From assembly GCA_035707105.1 (NCBI GenBank), contig DASSUI010000051.1, forward strand, positions 1 through 64,000: a DNA stretch of 64,000 nucleotides. Reading direction: 5' to 3'. The stretch's first letter is position 1. Each line of letters begins with the position of its first letter. This DNA comes from JACDAN01 sp035707105. GTDB lineage: Bacteria > Actinomycetota > Thermoleophilia > Gaiellales > Gaiellaceae. A program made the position numbers and the translations under genes. The notes under the pieces are model-generated. The model had not been told where the DNA came from and did no database searches. It was given only the letters and a program-made list of their open reading frames with translations. Of the stretch, positions 1-8,907 are shown one piece after another.

Positions 1-686
1 AAGCGGTCGCGCGGACGCCCGTAGACGTCGTCCGGCGTCCCGACCTGGCGGACGCGGCCGGCGTCGAGCACCGCGATCCTGTCTCCCAGGGTCAGCGCTT
101 CGACCTGGTCGTGCGTGACGTGCACCATCGTCGAGCCGACCTCGCGATGGAGCCGCCTGAGGTCGGTCCGCATCTGGACGCGGGTGCCGGCGTCCAGGTT
201 CGAAAGCGGCTCGTCGAGCAGGAAGGCGTCCGGCCGCCTCACGAGCGCCCGCGCGAGAGCGACTCGCTGGCGCTCGCCGCCGGAAAGCTCGTACGGCCTA
301 CGTTCGAGGAAGCCGTCGGCCCCGACGAGCCGCGCGGCCTCGGCGACGCGCTCGACGACCACGCGCCTCGGCTCCTCGCGCACGACGAGCCCGAACGCGA
401 TGTTCTCCCGGACCGTCAGGTGCGGGAAGAGCGCGTAGCTCTGGAAGACCATCGAGACGTTACGCGCCGCCGGCTTCACGCGCGTGACGTCCCGCCCGCC
501 GATCCGGACCGCCCCCTCGTCGACCGCCTCCAGGCCGGCGACGCAGCGGAGCAACGTGCTCTTTCCGCAGCCGGAAGGCCCCACCACGACGAGCAGCTCG
601 CCGTCCTTCGCCTCGAGATCGACGCCGTCGAGCGCCGTCGTGCCGCCGAACCGCTTCACGACTCGCTCCAGCGCGAGCCGGCTCAT
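1..686 (-). CDS. ABC transporter ATP-binding protein, MalK/UgpC type (partial, 3' end outside window)
   Basis: Cytoplasmic ATPase that would power the permease encoded just upstream. Visible motifs, in order: Walker A GPSGCGKST, Q-loop FQSYALFPH, signature LSGGERQRVALARAL, Walker B FLLDEPLSNLD and the H-loop VTHDQ. About 228 codons are present; the family is usually 330-400 residues, so the C-terminal regulatory (TOBE) domain lies beyond base 1. The ATG at 684-686 overlaps the permease stop (ATGA), which indicates translational coupling. MalK-type ATPases serve sugar or glycerol-phosphate importers; the substrate cannot be read from this sequence. Confidence 0.93.
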   Translation of the reverse strand, partial: MSRLALERVVKRFGGTTALDGVDLEAKDGELLVVVGPSGCGKSTLLRCVAGLEAVDEGAVRIGGRDVTRVKPAARNVSMVFQSYALFPHLTVRENIAFGLVVREEPRRVVVERVAEAARLVGADGFLERRPYELSGGERQRVALARALVRRPDAFLLDEPLSNLDAGTRVQMRTDLRRLHREVGSTMVHVTHDQVEALTLGDRIAVLDAGRVRQVGTPDDVYGRPRDR

Positions 687-1519
687 CGACCGAGCCAGCC
701 GGCGCCGCGATCCTCGTGCAGGAAGTAGCGCTGGGCGACGACGAAGGCGAGCACGACCGGCGCCGTGGCGACGACGGCTCCGGCGAGGAGCACCGGGTAG
801 TTGGTCCGGTCGAGGGCCTCCAGCGACCGCAGCCCGAGCGGCAGCGTGTACAGGTCGGGGTCGAAGAGGTAGACCAGCGGCTCGAGGAAGTTCCCCCACG
901 AAGCGATGAACGCGAGCAGGCCGACGGCGATCGTCACCGGACGGACCAGCGGCATCGCGACGCGGCGCCACATCGCGAACGGGGTCATCCCCTCGAGCCG
1001 CGCCGCTTCGAGCAACTCGGGCGGAAGCCTCCGGAAGCTCCAGTAGAAGAGCAGGACGTAGAACGGCGAGAGGCCGAGCAGCGCGGGCGCAACGAGTGGC
1101 ACCCAGGTGTCGGTCAGCCCGAGCCACCGGAAGAGCGTGAACCGCGGCACGAGCAGCGCGGTGATCGGGACCATCAGCGCGGCGAACGAGAGCCCCACGA
1201 GGAGCGCGCGGGCCCTCCCGCGGACGAGAAGGAACGCGAACCCGGCCAGCGAGGCGACGACGACCGCGAGCGGCACCGTCAGCGCCGCGACGACGAGTGA
1301 GTTGGCCGTGTGCCGCGCGAGGTCGACGAGGTCGAACGCGCGGTCGTAGCTCGTCGTCGAGAGCGGCCGCGGGAGGAGCTCGGGCGCCCGCGGCGGCGGG
1401 GTACCCGGCTCGCGCAGGGAGCCGCTGACCATGAACCAGAGCGGCAGGAGGAAGGCGACGGCCAGCGCGATCGCGGCCGGCTGCCTCCAGCCTCCCCACC
1501 TCCGGTCGCCGGCCCTCAC
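683..1519 (-). CDS. ABC carbohydrate transporter permease, MalG/UgpE type
   Basis: Inner-membrane permease of 278 residues with about six hydrophobic segments. The cytoplasmic EAA loop that docks the ATPase is clear (EAARLEGMTPFAMWRR, from about residue 171). It lies between the receptor gene (19 nt upstream) and the ATPase gene (4 nt overlap), so the three form one operon read leftward. MalG-type permeases normally pair with a MalF-type partner; none is found between the receptor and the ATPase, so the partner must lie beyond the left edge or be absent. Confidence 0.93.
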   Translation of the reverse strand: MRAGDRRWGGWRQPAAIALAVAFLLPLWFMVSGSLREPGTPPPRAPELLPRPLSTTSYDRAFDLVDLARHTANSLVVAALTVPLAVVVASLAGFAFLLVRGRARALLVGLSFAALMVPITALLVPRFTLFRWLGLTDTWVPLVAPALLGLSPFYVLLFYWSFRRLPPELLEAARLEGMTPFAMWRRVAMPLVRPVTIAVGLLAFIASWGNFLEPLVYLFDPDLYTLPLGLRSLEALDRTNYPVLLAGAVVATAPVVLAFVVAQRYFLHEDRGAGWLGR

Positions 1520-1538
1520 GTGCGGCCGAGTCTAGAGG

Positions 1539-2861
1539 TCAGCGTTCCGCGCGCTCGAACAGCGGCCGCGTCTGCTCGTCCACGTCGGCGACCACCTTGT
1601 CGACCGGCTGCGCGAGGTACATGCCGTTCTCGAGGATCCCGTTCGTCGCGTCCTCGATCTCCGGCCAGGTGGAGACGGTCGGAAGATGGCGGATCGTCTC
1701 GACCGCATCGAGCCAGACACGCGAGTTCTTCGGCTTCTTGCCGGGGTCGAGGAACGCGTCCGACTCGGCGACGGACCGGAGCGAGGGCACCGTACGCCCG
1801 GTGCGGGCGACCACTTCGGCGCCCTCGGGGCCGAGCGCGTACTCGACGAAGCGCCAGGCGGCGTCCTTGTCCTTCGACCCCTTGGTCATGCAGTAGGCGT
1901 CCGAGTGAAGGACGTTCGCCGGCTCCTGAAAGTGCGGCAGCGAGACGACGTCCCAGTCGAACTCCGCGCCTTCGCGAAGGCTCGGCACAGCCCGCCGCGA
2001 CTCGAGCAGCATGGCCATCCGGCCGTTCGCGAAGCGGCTCTCGTCGTCCTCCGCCTCGACCTCCTGGTCGGAAGGCACGACCCCGTGCACAGTCCGGAGC
2101 TGGAAAAAGGAGTCGATCGCCTGCTTCGCCTCGGTCCCGTCGAGCGTGAAGCGGGTCGGTTCCTCCTCGTCGTCGACGAGGTCGCCGCCGTTCGACCACA
2201 CGAGCGGCGCCAGGCGGATGATCGATGGCTCGACGCCGAGCCCGAAGATCTCGGCCGGCGCGGTGTTCGCCGCCGGAAGGTCGGGGTCGGCGCCGCGCAC
2301 GACCTGCCCGTTCTTGTCGCGTGTCAGCTGCCGCGCCTTGTGGACGAGCTCGTTCCAGTGCATGCCGTCGCGTGGCGGCGAGACCCCGAAGCGGCGGAAG
2401 AGGTCGCGGTTGAAGTAGACGACCAGGCTCGAGACGTTCTGCGGAAGGCAGGTGAGTTCCCCGTCCCACCGGAACGCGTCGAGCGCCTCCGCGAAGAAGT
2501 CGCCCTCCTCGAACACGTCCGAGTCCTCCAGGTACGGGCCGAGCGGCTCGAGCGCGCCGCGCGCGGCGAACTGCCCGTAGAAGCGGTAGTTCATGAGGAA
2601 GAGATCCGGAGGCGACCCGCCCGCGATCGAGGTCGAGAGCCGCGCGATCAAGTCCTCGCGGTCGCTCGCCTCGACGAGCCGGACGTCGATGTCCCGCTCC
2701 TCCTTCGAGAACGAGGAGATCAACGTCCGGTACGCGTTGATCTCCGCCGGGTCGCCGAAGATCAGGAACCGGATCGACCCCGAGCTCGCCGAGTCCCCGC
2801 CGCAGCCGACGGCAAGGGTCAGGGCGAGGGCCGCAATGAGGCCGATCCGGAAGCAAGCCAT
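1539..2861 (-). CDS. ABC transporter extracellular solute-binding lipoprotein (family 1)
   Basis: Receptor of 440 residues for the importer encoded downstream. It begins with a lipoprotein signal: a hydrophobic run ending LAVGC with the lipid-anchored cysteine at residue 20, followed by GGDSASSGS. The mature part has family-1 sugar-binding features such as FLIFGDPAEINAYRTLI near the N-terminus and GSKDKDAAWRFVEYALGPEG near the C-terminus. Substrate is unknown; sugars and glycerol-3-phosphate are common for the family. First gene of the leftward operon with the permease and ATPase. Confidence 0.92.
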   Translation of the reverse strand: MACFRIGLIAALALTLAVGCGGDSASSGSIRFLIFGDPAEINAYRTLISSFSKEERDIDVRLVEASDREDLIARLSTSIAGGSPPDLFLMNYRFYGQFAARGALEPLGPYLEDSDVFEEGDFFAEALDAFRWDGELTCLPQNVSSLVVYFNRDLFRRFGVSPPRDGMHWNELVHKARQLTRDKNGQVVRGADPDLPAANTAPAEIFGLGVEPSIIRLAPLVWSNGGDLVDDEEEPTRFTLDGTEAKQAIDSFFQLRTVHGVVPSDQEVEAEDDESRFANGRMAMLLESRRAVPSLREGAEFDWDVVSLPHFQEPANVLHSDAYCMTKGSKDKDAAWRFVEYALGPEGAEVVARTGRTVPSLRSVAESDAFLDPGKKPKNSRVWLDAVETIRHLPTVSTWPEIEDATNGILENGMYLAQPVDKVVADVDEQTRPLFERAER

Positions 2862-2939
2862 GGGGAGGCATTAGAGTCGGCGAAGTCGGTCGCGTCAAGG
2901 GCGAATTTCGGCTTGGTTGAGCCATTTTTCGACCGTCGA

Positions 2940-2951
2940 CGTGATATCACG
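2940..2951. promoter_or_regulatory. 12-bp perfect palindrome, possible operator upstream of the receptor gene
   Basis: The site cgtgatatcacg is a perfect inverted repeat in the 112-bp gap between the histidine kinase stop and the receptor start, about 80 bp upstream of the receptor ATG. The position suits a regulator-binding site for the importer operon. This is inference from symmetry and position only. Confidence 0.3.
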
Positions 2952-2973
2952 CGAGCGGGGTCGTGCTATCGGC

Positions 2974-4725
2974 CTAGACCGGGATCGAGAGACGGAATGT
3001 CGCGCCGCGACCGGACGCAGACCGCACTTCCAGCGCGCCGCCGTGCGCCTCGGCGATCGACCGGGCGATGAAGAGGCCGAGCCCGGTCCCCGGCTTCGCG
3101 TGCTCGCCGAGGTGCACGCGGCCGAACTTCTCGAAGATCACCCGCTGGTGCTCGGGCGCGATCCCGGGCCCCTGGTCGCGGACCTCGATGACGACCCGGC
3201 CGTTCATGCTCTCTGCCTCGACCCGGACCTCGTCGCCCGGCGCGGAGTACTTGACGGCGTTGTCGATGAGGTTGACGAGCACCTGCCGCAGGCGGTCTCG
3301 GTCGCCGCGGACGCGGGGCAGCGGATCCCGGACGAGGGCGGTCACCGACACCTCGTCCTGCGCGTGCGCCGCCGCGGCGGCCGAGTCCCGGACGAGCTCC
3401 GCGAGGTCGACGTCGCCGAACGAATAGCCGAACGTCCCTGCCTCGATCCGCGACGTGTCGAGCACGTCGCCGATCAGCTCGGCGAGACGCGACGTCTCGT
3501 GCGCGATCAGCGTGAGGAACGACTCGCGTTGATCGGGCGTGAGCTCGCGCCACCGCTGCTGCAGCGTCCGTGCCGATCCGATGACCGAGGCCATCGGGCT
3601 GCGGAGCTCGTGAGAGACGAGCGAGACGAAGTCCGCCCGCATCGCCGAGAGGCTGCGCAGCTCCTCGACGGTGGTGCGCTCGGCCTCGTAGGCGCGGATG
3701 TTCTGCACGGCGCTGCCCGCGAGACGGCCGAGCAGGCTCAGGAGCTCGACTTCCGGATCCCTGAACCCATCGGCCTCCCGGCGTACGACGGAGAGGGCGC
3801 CGATCGTCTCCGCGCCGGCCAGGAGCGGCGCCACGACCCGCGACCGCAGGCCGAGCGCCTTGAACTCGCTTTCCTCGGCGTAGGCCGGGTGGGACATGTC
3901 TTCGCGGACGATTGTCTGGCCTCCTTTGAGCACGTCCTCGACGATCGACCCTGAGATTGCCGTGACCGTCCCGGGCGGAAAGACCCTCTCCGCCGCTTCC
4001 CCGGCAGCAGCGAAGACGCGAAGATGGCCGTCCTCGAGGAGGACGATCGCCGTCCGTTCGAACGGCACGAGCCCGCGCAGCTCCCGGATGAACGCGGCGA
4101 ACGCCTGCTCGAGGTCGAGCGACGACCCGAGCGCGCGGGCGGCCCGGTTCGTCGCGTCGAGGATGTCCGCGCGCCTGCCGAGCTCGTCCCGCAGCGCCTC
4201 CGCCTCCTTCGCGCGTTGCGACGCGCTCGCCCGCTCCGCGCGAAGGCGATTGACGAGTGAGCCGACGATCGCCCCCAGCAGGAGCTGCACCCCGACCGGG
4301 AAGATGATGCGGTCGACGTCGAACTCCTGCGGTGGGAAATGCTCCTCGCGCCACCACTCCGTGCCCGCGAGCGCGACGGCGGAGCACGCCGACATTACGA
4401 CGGCGCCCGCAAGGCCGTACAGGAGCGCCGCCTCGATCAGGGGGATGAAGACGAGCTGCCGGATCGGCGTCCCCTCTTCGAAGGTGAAGACGAGGACGTA
4501 GCCATAGACGACGAGCGAGTCCAGAAGCAGCGCGGCAAGGCGGATGTCCCGCCACGCGCGCCGCGATCTCGCCCTGTAGGCGAGCAGAAGCAGGGCGACG
4601 GCGCCGACCGCGAGGATGCCGGTGATCGCCCAGGCCCACCGCTCGTAGCCTGGCGGGTAGTCCGACTTGAGAACGCCGACCTCGAGTACGGCGAACGGGA
4701 CGGCGAGCAGCCGCACCCAGGCCAT
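2974..4725 (-). CDS. Membrane sensor histidine kinase with GAF domain
   Basis: About 583 residues. The N-terminal third has five or six hydrophobic segments, followed by a charged linker (LRAERASASQRAKEAEALRDE), a GAF-like domain (about 195-345), a HisKA domain with the phospho-acceptor motif SLVSHELRSP near residue 360, and an HATPase_c domain with N box (NLIDNAVKYS), G1 (VRDQGPGI) and G2 (KPGTGLGLFIA). The ATG at 4725 was chosen because an AGGT-rich ribosome site precedes it and longer frames run antisense-like through queG; a GTG at 4767 is an alternative. No response regulator gene is adjacent, so it is an orphan kinase here. The signal sensed is unknown. Confidence 0.9.
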   Translation of the reverse strand: MAWVRLLAVPFAVLEVGVLKSDYPPGYERWAWAITGILAVGAVALLLLAYRARSRRAWRDIRLAALLLDSLVVYGYVLVFTFEEGTPIRQLVFIPLIEAALLYGLAGAVVMSACSAVALAGTEWWREEHFPPQEFDVDRIIFPVGVQLLLGAIVGSLVNRLRAERASASQRAKEAEALRDELGRRADILDATNRAARALGSSLDLEQAFAAFIRELRGLVPFERTAIVLLEDGHLRVFAAAGEAAERVFPPGTVTAISGSIVEDVLKGGQTIVREDMSHPAYAEESEFKALGLRSRVVAPLLAGAETIGALSVVRREADGFRDPEVELLSLLGRLAGSAVQNIRAYEAERTTVEELRSLSAMRADFVSLVSHELRSPMASVIGSARTLQQRWRELTPDQRESFLTLIAHETSRLAELIGDVLDTSRIEAGTFGYSFGDVDLAELVRDSAAAAAHAQDEVSVTALVRDPLPRVRGDRDRLRQVLVNLIDNAVKYSAPGDEVRVEAESMNGRVVIEVRDQGPGIAPEHQRVIFEKFGRVHLGEHAKPGTGLGLFIARSIAEAHGGALEVRSASGRGATFRLSIPV

Positions 4726-4771
4726 CCAGACCTCGGTCCAAGAGGGTCGGCGTGCGTCCCGGGCCACGCGG

Positions 4772-5797
4772 CTACGAATTCTGCCGGGCGGCCAGGCGGG
4801 ACAGGGCCCACTCGGCGTGCTCGCGCAGCAGTTCGTCGTCCGATTCGGCGTAGTGCTGCGCGAGCGGGCGGTGCTCGGCCTCGCCTGCGTTTCCGAGCGC
4901 GACGAGCGCGTTGCGGCGCAGGTAACGCGGGTCGTTGCGCGGCACGAAGAGACGCTCGTACCGGACGCGGAGATCCGCGTCCTCGGCCTCGAGCCAGTCG
5001 ACGAGTGAGACATGTGTCTCGGCGCCTTCCGGCAGGGTCTCCGCGCGGCGCTTCTCGACGCCCCGGTTCCACGGGCAGACGTCCTGGCAGATGTCGCAGC
5101 CGTACACCCGGTCTTCGAGCGCGACGCGCACGGGCTCGGGCATGGAGTGGCGGGACTGGGTCCAGTACGACAGGCACCGGTTGGTATCGAGGACGCCCGG
5201 CTCGTCGAGCGCGTTCGTCGGGCAGGCGTCGATGCAGAGGCGGCACGAACCGCAGTCGAGGCCGAGCGGAGGGGTCGGTTCGAGCTCCTGCGTCGTGACG
5301 AGCGTCCCGAGGACGACCCACGAGCCGTGCCGTCTGGTGATCAGCATCGTGTTCTTGCCGTAGAAGCCGACGCCCGAGCGCGCGGCGGCCTCGCGGTCGA
5401 CGTGCTGGTTCGCGTCCACGAGGACGCGGTACTCGCCGCCGAGCCGGCGGCCGAGACGGTCGAGCCGGTCGCGAAGAGCCGCGTAGGCGTCGGTCCAGGC
5501 GTAGCGCGGCAGGCGTCCCTCGCCCGGGCCGGGCTCGGGCCCCTCGCCGTAGTAGCAGAGCGCGGCGGAGACGACCGTTCGCGCACCGGGCAGCAGGGTC
5601 TCCGGGTGGCACGAGACGTCTGGCTGCGCCATCGTGAACCTGAGGTCGGCGAAGAGGCCGCGCCGCTTTCGCTCGGCGATGTGGCGCTCGGTGTCCATGT
5701 ACGGCTCGGCCGGCGTCGCGCCGATGGCGTCGAGGCCGAGCTCCTCGGCCAGGAGTTCGAGTTCCCGGGCCGTCACGAGGCTCAGTGTGCCTACCAT
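4772..5797 (-). CDS. queG: Epoxyqueuosine reductase QueG
   Basis: Cobalamin-dependent iron-sulfur enzyme that reduces epoxyqueuosine to queuosine in the tRNA wobble position. The 341-residue protein has the catalytic aspartate in QHVDREAAARSG (D134) followed by GFYGKNT, two [4Fe-4S] motifs (CGSCRLCIDACP at 182-193 and CDICQDVCP at 234-242), and a C-terminal HEAT-like segment (YLRRNALVALGNAGE) typical of the family. Its start is only 8 bp from the divergent dehydrogenase start; a GTG at 5776 is an alternative start. Confidence 0.95.
   Translation of the reverse strand: MVGTLSLVTARELELLAEELGLDAIGATPAEPYMDTERHIAERKRRGLFADLRFTMAQPDVSCHPETLLPGARTVVSAALCYYGEGPEPGPGEGRLPRYAWTDAYAALRDRLDRLGRRLGGEYRVLVDANQHVDREAAARSGVGFYGKNTMLITRRHGSWVVLGTLVTTQELEPTPPLGLDCGSCRLCIDACPTNALDEPGVLDTNRCLSYWTQSRHSMPEPVRVALEDRVYGCDICQDVCPWNRGVEKRRAETLPEGAETHVSLVDWLEAEDADLRVRYERLFVPRNDPRYLRRNALVALGNAGEAEHRPLAQHYAESDDELLREHAEWALSRLAARQNS
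5792..5797 (+). promoter_or_regulatory. -10 box (TACCAT) of a putative leaderless promoter for the dehydrogenase
   Basis: TACCAT lies 8 nt upstream of the GTG at 5806 and overlaps the divergent queG start codon on the other strand. It matches the TANNNT box seen 6-8 nt before many starts in this window. Confidence 0.5.
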
Positions 5798-5805
5798 CCC
5801 GCGCC

Positions 5806-6765
5806 GTGAAGGCGATCCGGATCCACGAGGACGGCGGCCCAGAGGTCCTTCGCTACGAGGACGCGCCCAACCCGGAGCCGGGGCCCGGGGACGTGCTCAT
5901 CCGGTTGCGGGCCGCGTCGTTGAACCGTCTCGATCTGTGGATCCGCCAGGGACTGCCCTCGGTGCCGAAGCCGCGAATCCTCGGCGCGGACGGCGCCGGG
6001 CTCGATCCCGAGGGCCGCCGTATCGTGATCAACCCCGGCATCGAGCACGGCGACCGGATCAGCGTGGTCGGCGAGCACATGGACGGAACGCACGCCGAGC
6101 TGATCGCGGTGCCCGAGTCGAACGTCTACCCGCTGCCCGACGGGATCTCGTTCGAGGAGGCTGCGGCCTTCCCGCTCGTGTTCGAGACCGTCTACCGGAT
6201 GCTGGTCACGCGGGCGGCGCTCCAGGAGGGCGAATGGGTGCTCGTCTGGGGAGCGGGGAGCGGGATCGGGTCGGCGGCGCTCGTCATCGCACGCGCGCTC
6301 GGAGGGCGCGTCGTGGCGACGTCCTCGAGCGACGCGAAGCTCGAGCTCGCCCGCGGGCTGGGCGCCGAGGTGGTCGTCAACCACACGCGGGACGACGTCC
6401 TCGAGGCGGTTAAGAAGGCAACCGGCGGGCCCGGCGTCGACGTCGTCGTGGAGCACGTGGGCGAGGCGACCTGGCAGACCTCGCTCCAGGCGGCGCGGCC
6501 GCACGGCCGGATCGCGGTGTGCGGCGCGACGACCGGCCCCAACCCGAAGGCCGCCCTCCACCGGATCTGGTGGAAGCAGCTCACGATCCTCGGGTCGACG
6601 ATGGGGACGAAGGAGGACTTCGAGGGAGCCTACGAGCTCGTCAAGAGCGGCCGGGCGACGCCGGTCGTCGACTCGGTCTTCCCGCTCGCCGAGGCTGCCG
6701 AGGCGCATCGGCGCATGGAGTCGGGCGAGCACTTCGGGAAAGTCGTGCTCAGCATCCCGAGGTGA
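5806..6765 (+). CDS. Zinc-binding-dehydrogenase family (MDR) oxidoreductase, quinone-oxidoreductase-like
   Basis: Medium-chain dehydrogenase/reductase of 319 residues that should use NAD(P)H. The nucleotide site is GAGSGIGSAALVIARALG with the usual TSSSDAKLELARGLGAE segment after it; a GroES-like N-terminal domain includes LNRLDLWIRQG. The structural-zinc cysteine cluster of classical alcohol dehydrogenases is absent: the NPGIEHGDRISVVGEH stretch has no cysteines. It may therefore be a zinc-free reductase of the quinone or enoyl type. GTG at 5806 fits the family N-terminus (VKAIRIHEDGGPEVL) and the TACCAT box. Confidence 0.88.
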   Translation: MKAIRIHEDGGPEVLRYEDAPNPEPGPGDVLIRLRAASLNRLDLWIRQGLPSVPKPRILGADGAGLDPEGRRIVINPGIEHGDRISVVGEHMDGTHAELIAVPESNVYPLPDGISFEEAAAFPLVFETVYRMLVTRAALQEGEWVLVWGAGSGIGSAALVIARALGGRVVATSSSDAKLELARGLGAEVVVNHTRDDVLEAVKKATGGPGVDVVVEHVGEATWQTSLQAARPHGRIAVCGATTGPNPKAALHRIWWKQLTILGSTMGTKEDFEGAYELVKSGRATPVVDSVFPLAEAAEAHRRMESGEHFGKVVLSIPR

Positions 6766-6783
6766 CCGCCCCGACGGAGGCGC

Positions 6784-7551
6784 CTACTCCGGCGTGACGT
6801 AAGCGGCCGTGAGGCCGCCGTCGACGAGGAAGGTCGCGGCGTTCACGTACGAGGACTCGTCGCTCGCGAGGAAGAGCGCTGCGTTCACGATCTCCCGCGG
6901 CTTCGCCAGCCGACCCATCGGCAGGTGGACGCGCCGCCGCTCGTACGCCGCCGGATCGTCGCCGAAGATCCGCAGCAGCAGCGGCGTCTCCACCGGCCCC
7001 GGACACAGCGCGTTCACCCGGACGCCCTGCCGCGCGAACTGCACGCCGAGCTCCCGCGAGAGCGAGAGGACCGCGCCCTTCGACGCCGTGTACGAGATTT
7101 GCGACGTCGCCGCCCCGAGGATCGCCACGAAGGACGCCACGTTGACCACCGATCCACCACCCCGCTCCAGCAGGTACGGGATGCCGAACTTGCAGCAGAG
7201 GAAGACGCCCTTCGTGTTCACGTCCTGAACCCGCTGCCAGGCGTCCGCCTCCGTCTCGAGGATCGATGCGTCGTCCGCCGGGGAGATCCCGGCGTTGTTG
7301 TAGAGGACGTCGATCCCGCCGTAGCGCTCGGCGGTCTCGGCGTACATCCTGCGGACGCTCTCGGCGTCGGCCACGTCGACCTCGACGGCGAACGCATCGC
7401 GCGCCTCGGACGCCGTCTGCTCGGCGGCCGCGCCGTCGACGTCGGCGACGCAGACCTGCGCTCCCTCCTCGGAGAACAGCAGGGCGGCGTCGCGGCCCAT
7501 CCCGCCGCCGGCGCCGGTGATCACGACGACCTTCCCGTCGAGCCGGCCCAG
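6784..7551 (-). CDS. Short-chain dehydrogenase/reductase (SDR), last gene of the gamma-glutamylation operon
   Basis: Classical SDR of about 255 residues: cofactor motif TGAGGGMG, NNAG (as YNNAGISP), catalytic serine in VVNVASFVAI and YTASK active site, plus the C-terminal SSYVNAATFLVDGG. Likely role is NAD(P)-dependent alcohol oxidation, possibly of the gamma-glutamylated amino-alcohol made by the upstream enzymes. Start choice is unusual. No ATG, GTG or TTG precedes the first Rossmann strand; a CTG at 7551 does, 8 nt after GGGGAGG, and gives MGRLDGKVVVITG. A GTG at 7524 would cut into that strand. The preceding in-frame codons are GCG and the aldehyde dehydrogenase TAG stop. Confidence 0.87.
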   Translation of the reverse strand: MGRLDGKVVVITGAGGGMGRDAALLFSEEGAQVCVADVDGAAAEQTASEARDAFAVEVDVADAESVRRMYAETAERYGGIDVLYNNAGISPADDASILETEADAWQRVQDVNTKGVFLCCKFGIPYLLERGGGSVVNVASFVAILGAATSQISYTASKGAVLSLSRELGVQFARQGVRVNALCPGPVETPLLLRIFGDDPAAYERRRVHLPMGRLAKPREIVNAALFLASDESSYVNAATFLVDGGLTAAYVTPE

Positions 7552-7554
7552 CGC

Positions 7555-8907
7555 CTACGCCTCCCCGGTCGCGATGTACACGTTCTTCACCTCGGAGTAG
7601 CCCTCGAGCGCGTGCATCCCGAGCTCCCGGCCGAACCCGGACTGCTTGAACCCGCCGAAGGGCGTCGAGACCCGGACGGACGTATTCGAGTTGACGGAGA
7701 GGACGCCCGTGTCGATCGTCCGGGCGACGCGCATCGCCCGGCCGACGTCGCGGGTCCAGATCGAGCCGGACAGCCCGTAGGGCGTGTCGTTCGCGATCCG
7801 GACGGCATCGGCCTCATCCTCGAAGCGGATGACGGCGGCGACCGGGCCGAACACCTCCTCCCGGGCGACGCGGTCGTCGTTTGTCGCCTCGACGAGCGTA
7901 CAGGGGAACCAGAAGCCGCGATCGGACGGTGTGTTTCCACGAAAGACAACGCTACCGTTCGCGTAGGACGACACCTTCTCGCGGTGCTCGGAAGAGATCA
8001 GCGGGCCCATCTCGGTCGCGTCGTCCTCCGGATCGCCGACGCGGACCGCCTCCGTCCGCTCGACCAGCAGCTCGAGGAACCGGTCGTATGCCGAGCGCTC
8101 CACGAGAATCCGCGAGCGCGCGCAGCAGTCCTGGCCCGCGTTCCCGAATACCGCGTAGGGCGCGCCGGCGGCGGCCGCTTCCAGGTCGGCGTCCGCGAAG
8201 ACGACGTTCGCCGACTTCCCGCCCAGCTCCAGCGTCACGCGCTTGATCGTCCCGGCGGCGCCTTCCATCACCGACCGCCCGACTTCGGTCGAGCCGGTGA
8301 AGCCGATCTTCGCCACGTCCGGATGCTCCACGAGCCGCTGCCCGACGACCGACCCGGACCCGGCGACGACGTTGAGGACGCCCTCTGGCAGGCCTGCCTC
8401 CAGCGCGAGCTCCCCCAACCGAAGCGCGGTCAGCGGAGTGAGCTCGGCGGGCTTCAGCACGACGGTGTTCCCGCACGCGAGCGCGGGCCCGAGCTTCCAG
8501 CTCGAGATCGCGATCGGGAAGTTCCACGGGACGATTAGCCCGACCACGCCGAGCGGCTCACGGAATGTCAGGTCCACCCCGCCGGCGACGGGAATCGTCT
8601 CGCCGTAGTGCTTGTCGACCGCACCCGCGTAGAAGTGGAATACGTCCGCCACCATCTGCACCTCGCCGCGCGAGTCGCTGATCGGCTTGCCGACGTTGCG
8701 CGTCTCCAGCAGCGCGAGCTCGTCGCCGTGCTCCTCGACGAGACCCGCCAGGCGCCGCAGCAGCCGGGCGCGATCGGCGGGCGCCACGCCGCGCCACCCC
8801 GCGAAGGCCGCCTTCGCGGCGGCGACCGCACGGTCGGTGTCCTCGGCCGTCGCTCCGGGGATCTCGGCGATCGCCTCCTCGGTCGCCGGATTGACCACCA
8901 CCGTCAC
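7555..8907 (-). CDS. NAD(P)-dependent aldehyde dehydrogenase
   Basis: Oxidises an aldehyde to the acid. The 450-residue protein shows PWNFPIAISSWKLGPALACGN, the cofactor motif GFTGSTEVG, the general base E237 in TLELGGKSANVV and the catalytic cysteine C271 in GNAGQDCC. A second cysteine follows immediately. The C-terminal FGGFKQSGFGRE is typical of betaine- and gamma-glutamylaminobutyraldehyde-type enzymes. Its GTG start overlaps the hydrolase stop (GTGA). In this operon the natural substrate is probably a gamma-glutamyl-amino aldehyde. It shares its reading frame with the following SDR, the two being separated only by TAG and one codon. Confidence 0.93.
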   Translation of the reverse strand: MTVVVNPATEEAIAEIPGATAEDTDRAVAAAKAAFAGWRGVAPADRARLLRRLAGLVEEHGDELALLETRNVGKPISDSRGEVQMVADVFHFYAGAVDKHYGETIPVAGGVDLTFREPLGVVGLIVPWNFPIAISSWKLGPALACGNTVVLKPAELTPLTALRLGELALEAGLPEGVLNVVAGSGSVVGQRLVEHPDVAKIGFTGSTEVGRSVMEGAAGTIKRVTLELGGKSANVVFADADLEAAAAGAPYAVFGNAGQDCCARSRILVERSAYDRFLELLVERTEAVRVGDPEDDATEMGPLISSEHREKVSSYANGSVVFRGNTPSDRGFWFPCTLVEATNDDRVAREEVFGPVAAVIRFEDEADAVRIANDTPYGLSGSIWTRDVGRAMRVARTIDTGVLSVNSNTSVRVSTPFGGFKQSGFGRELGMHALEGYSEVKNVYIATGEA

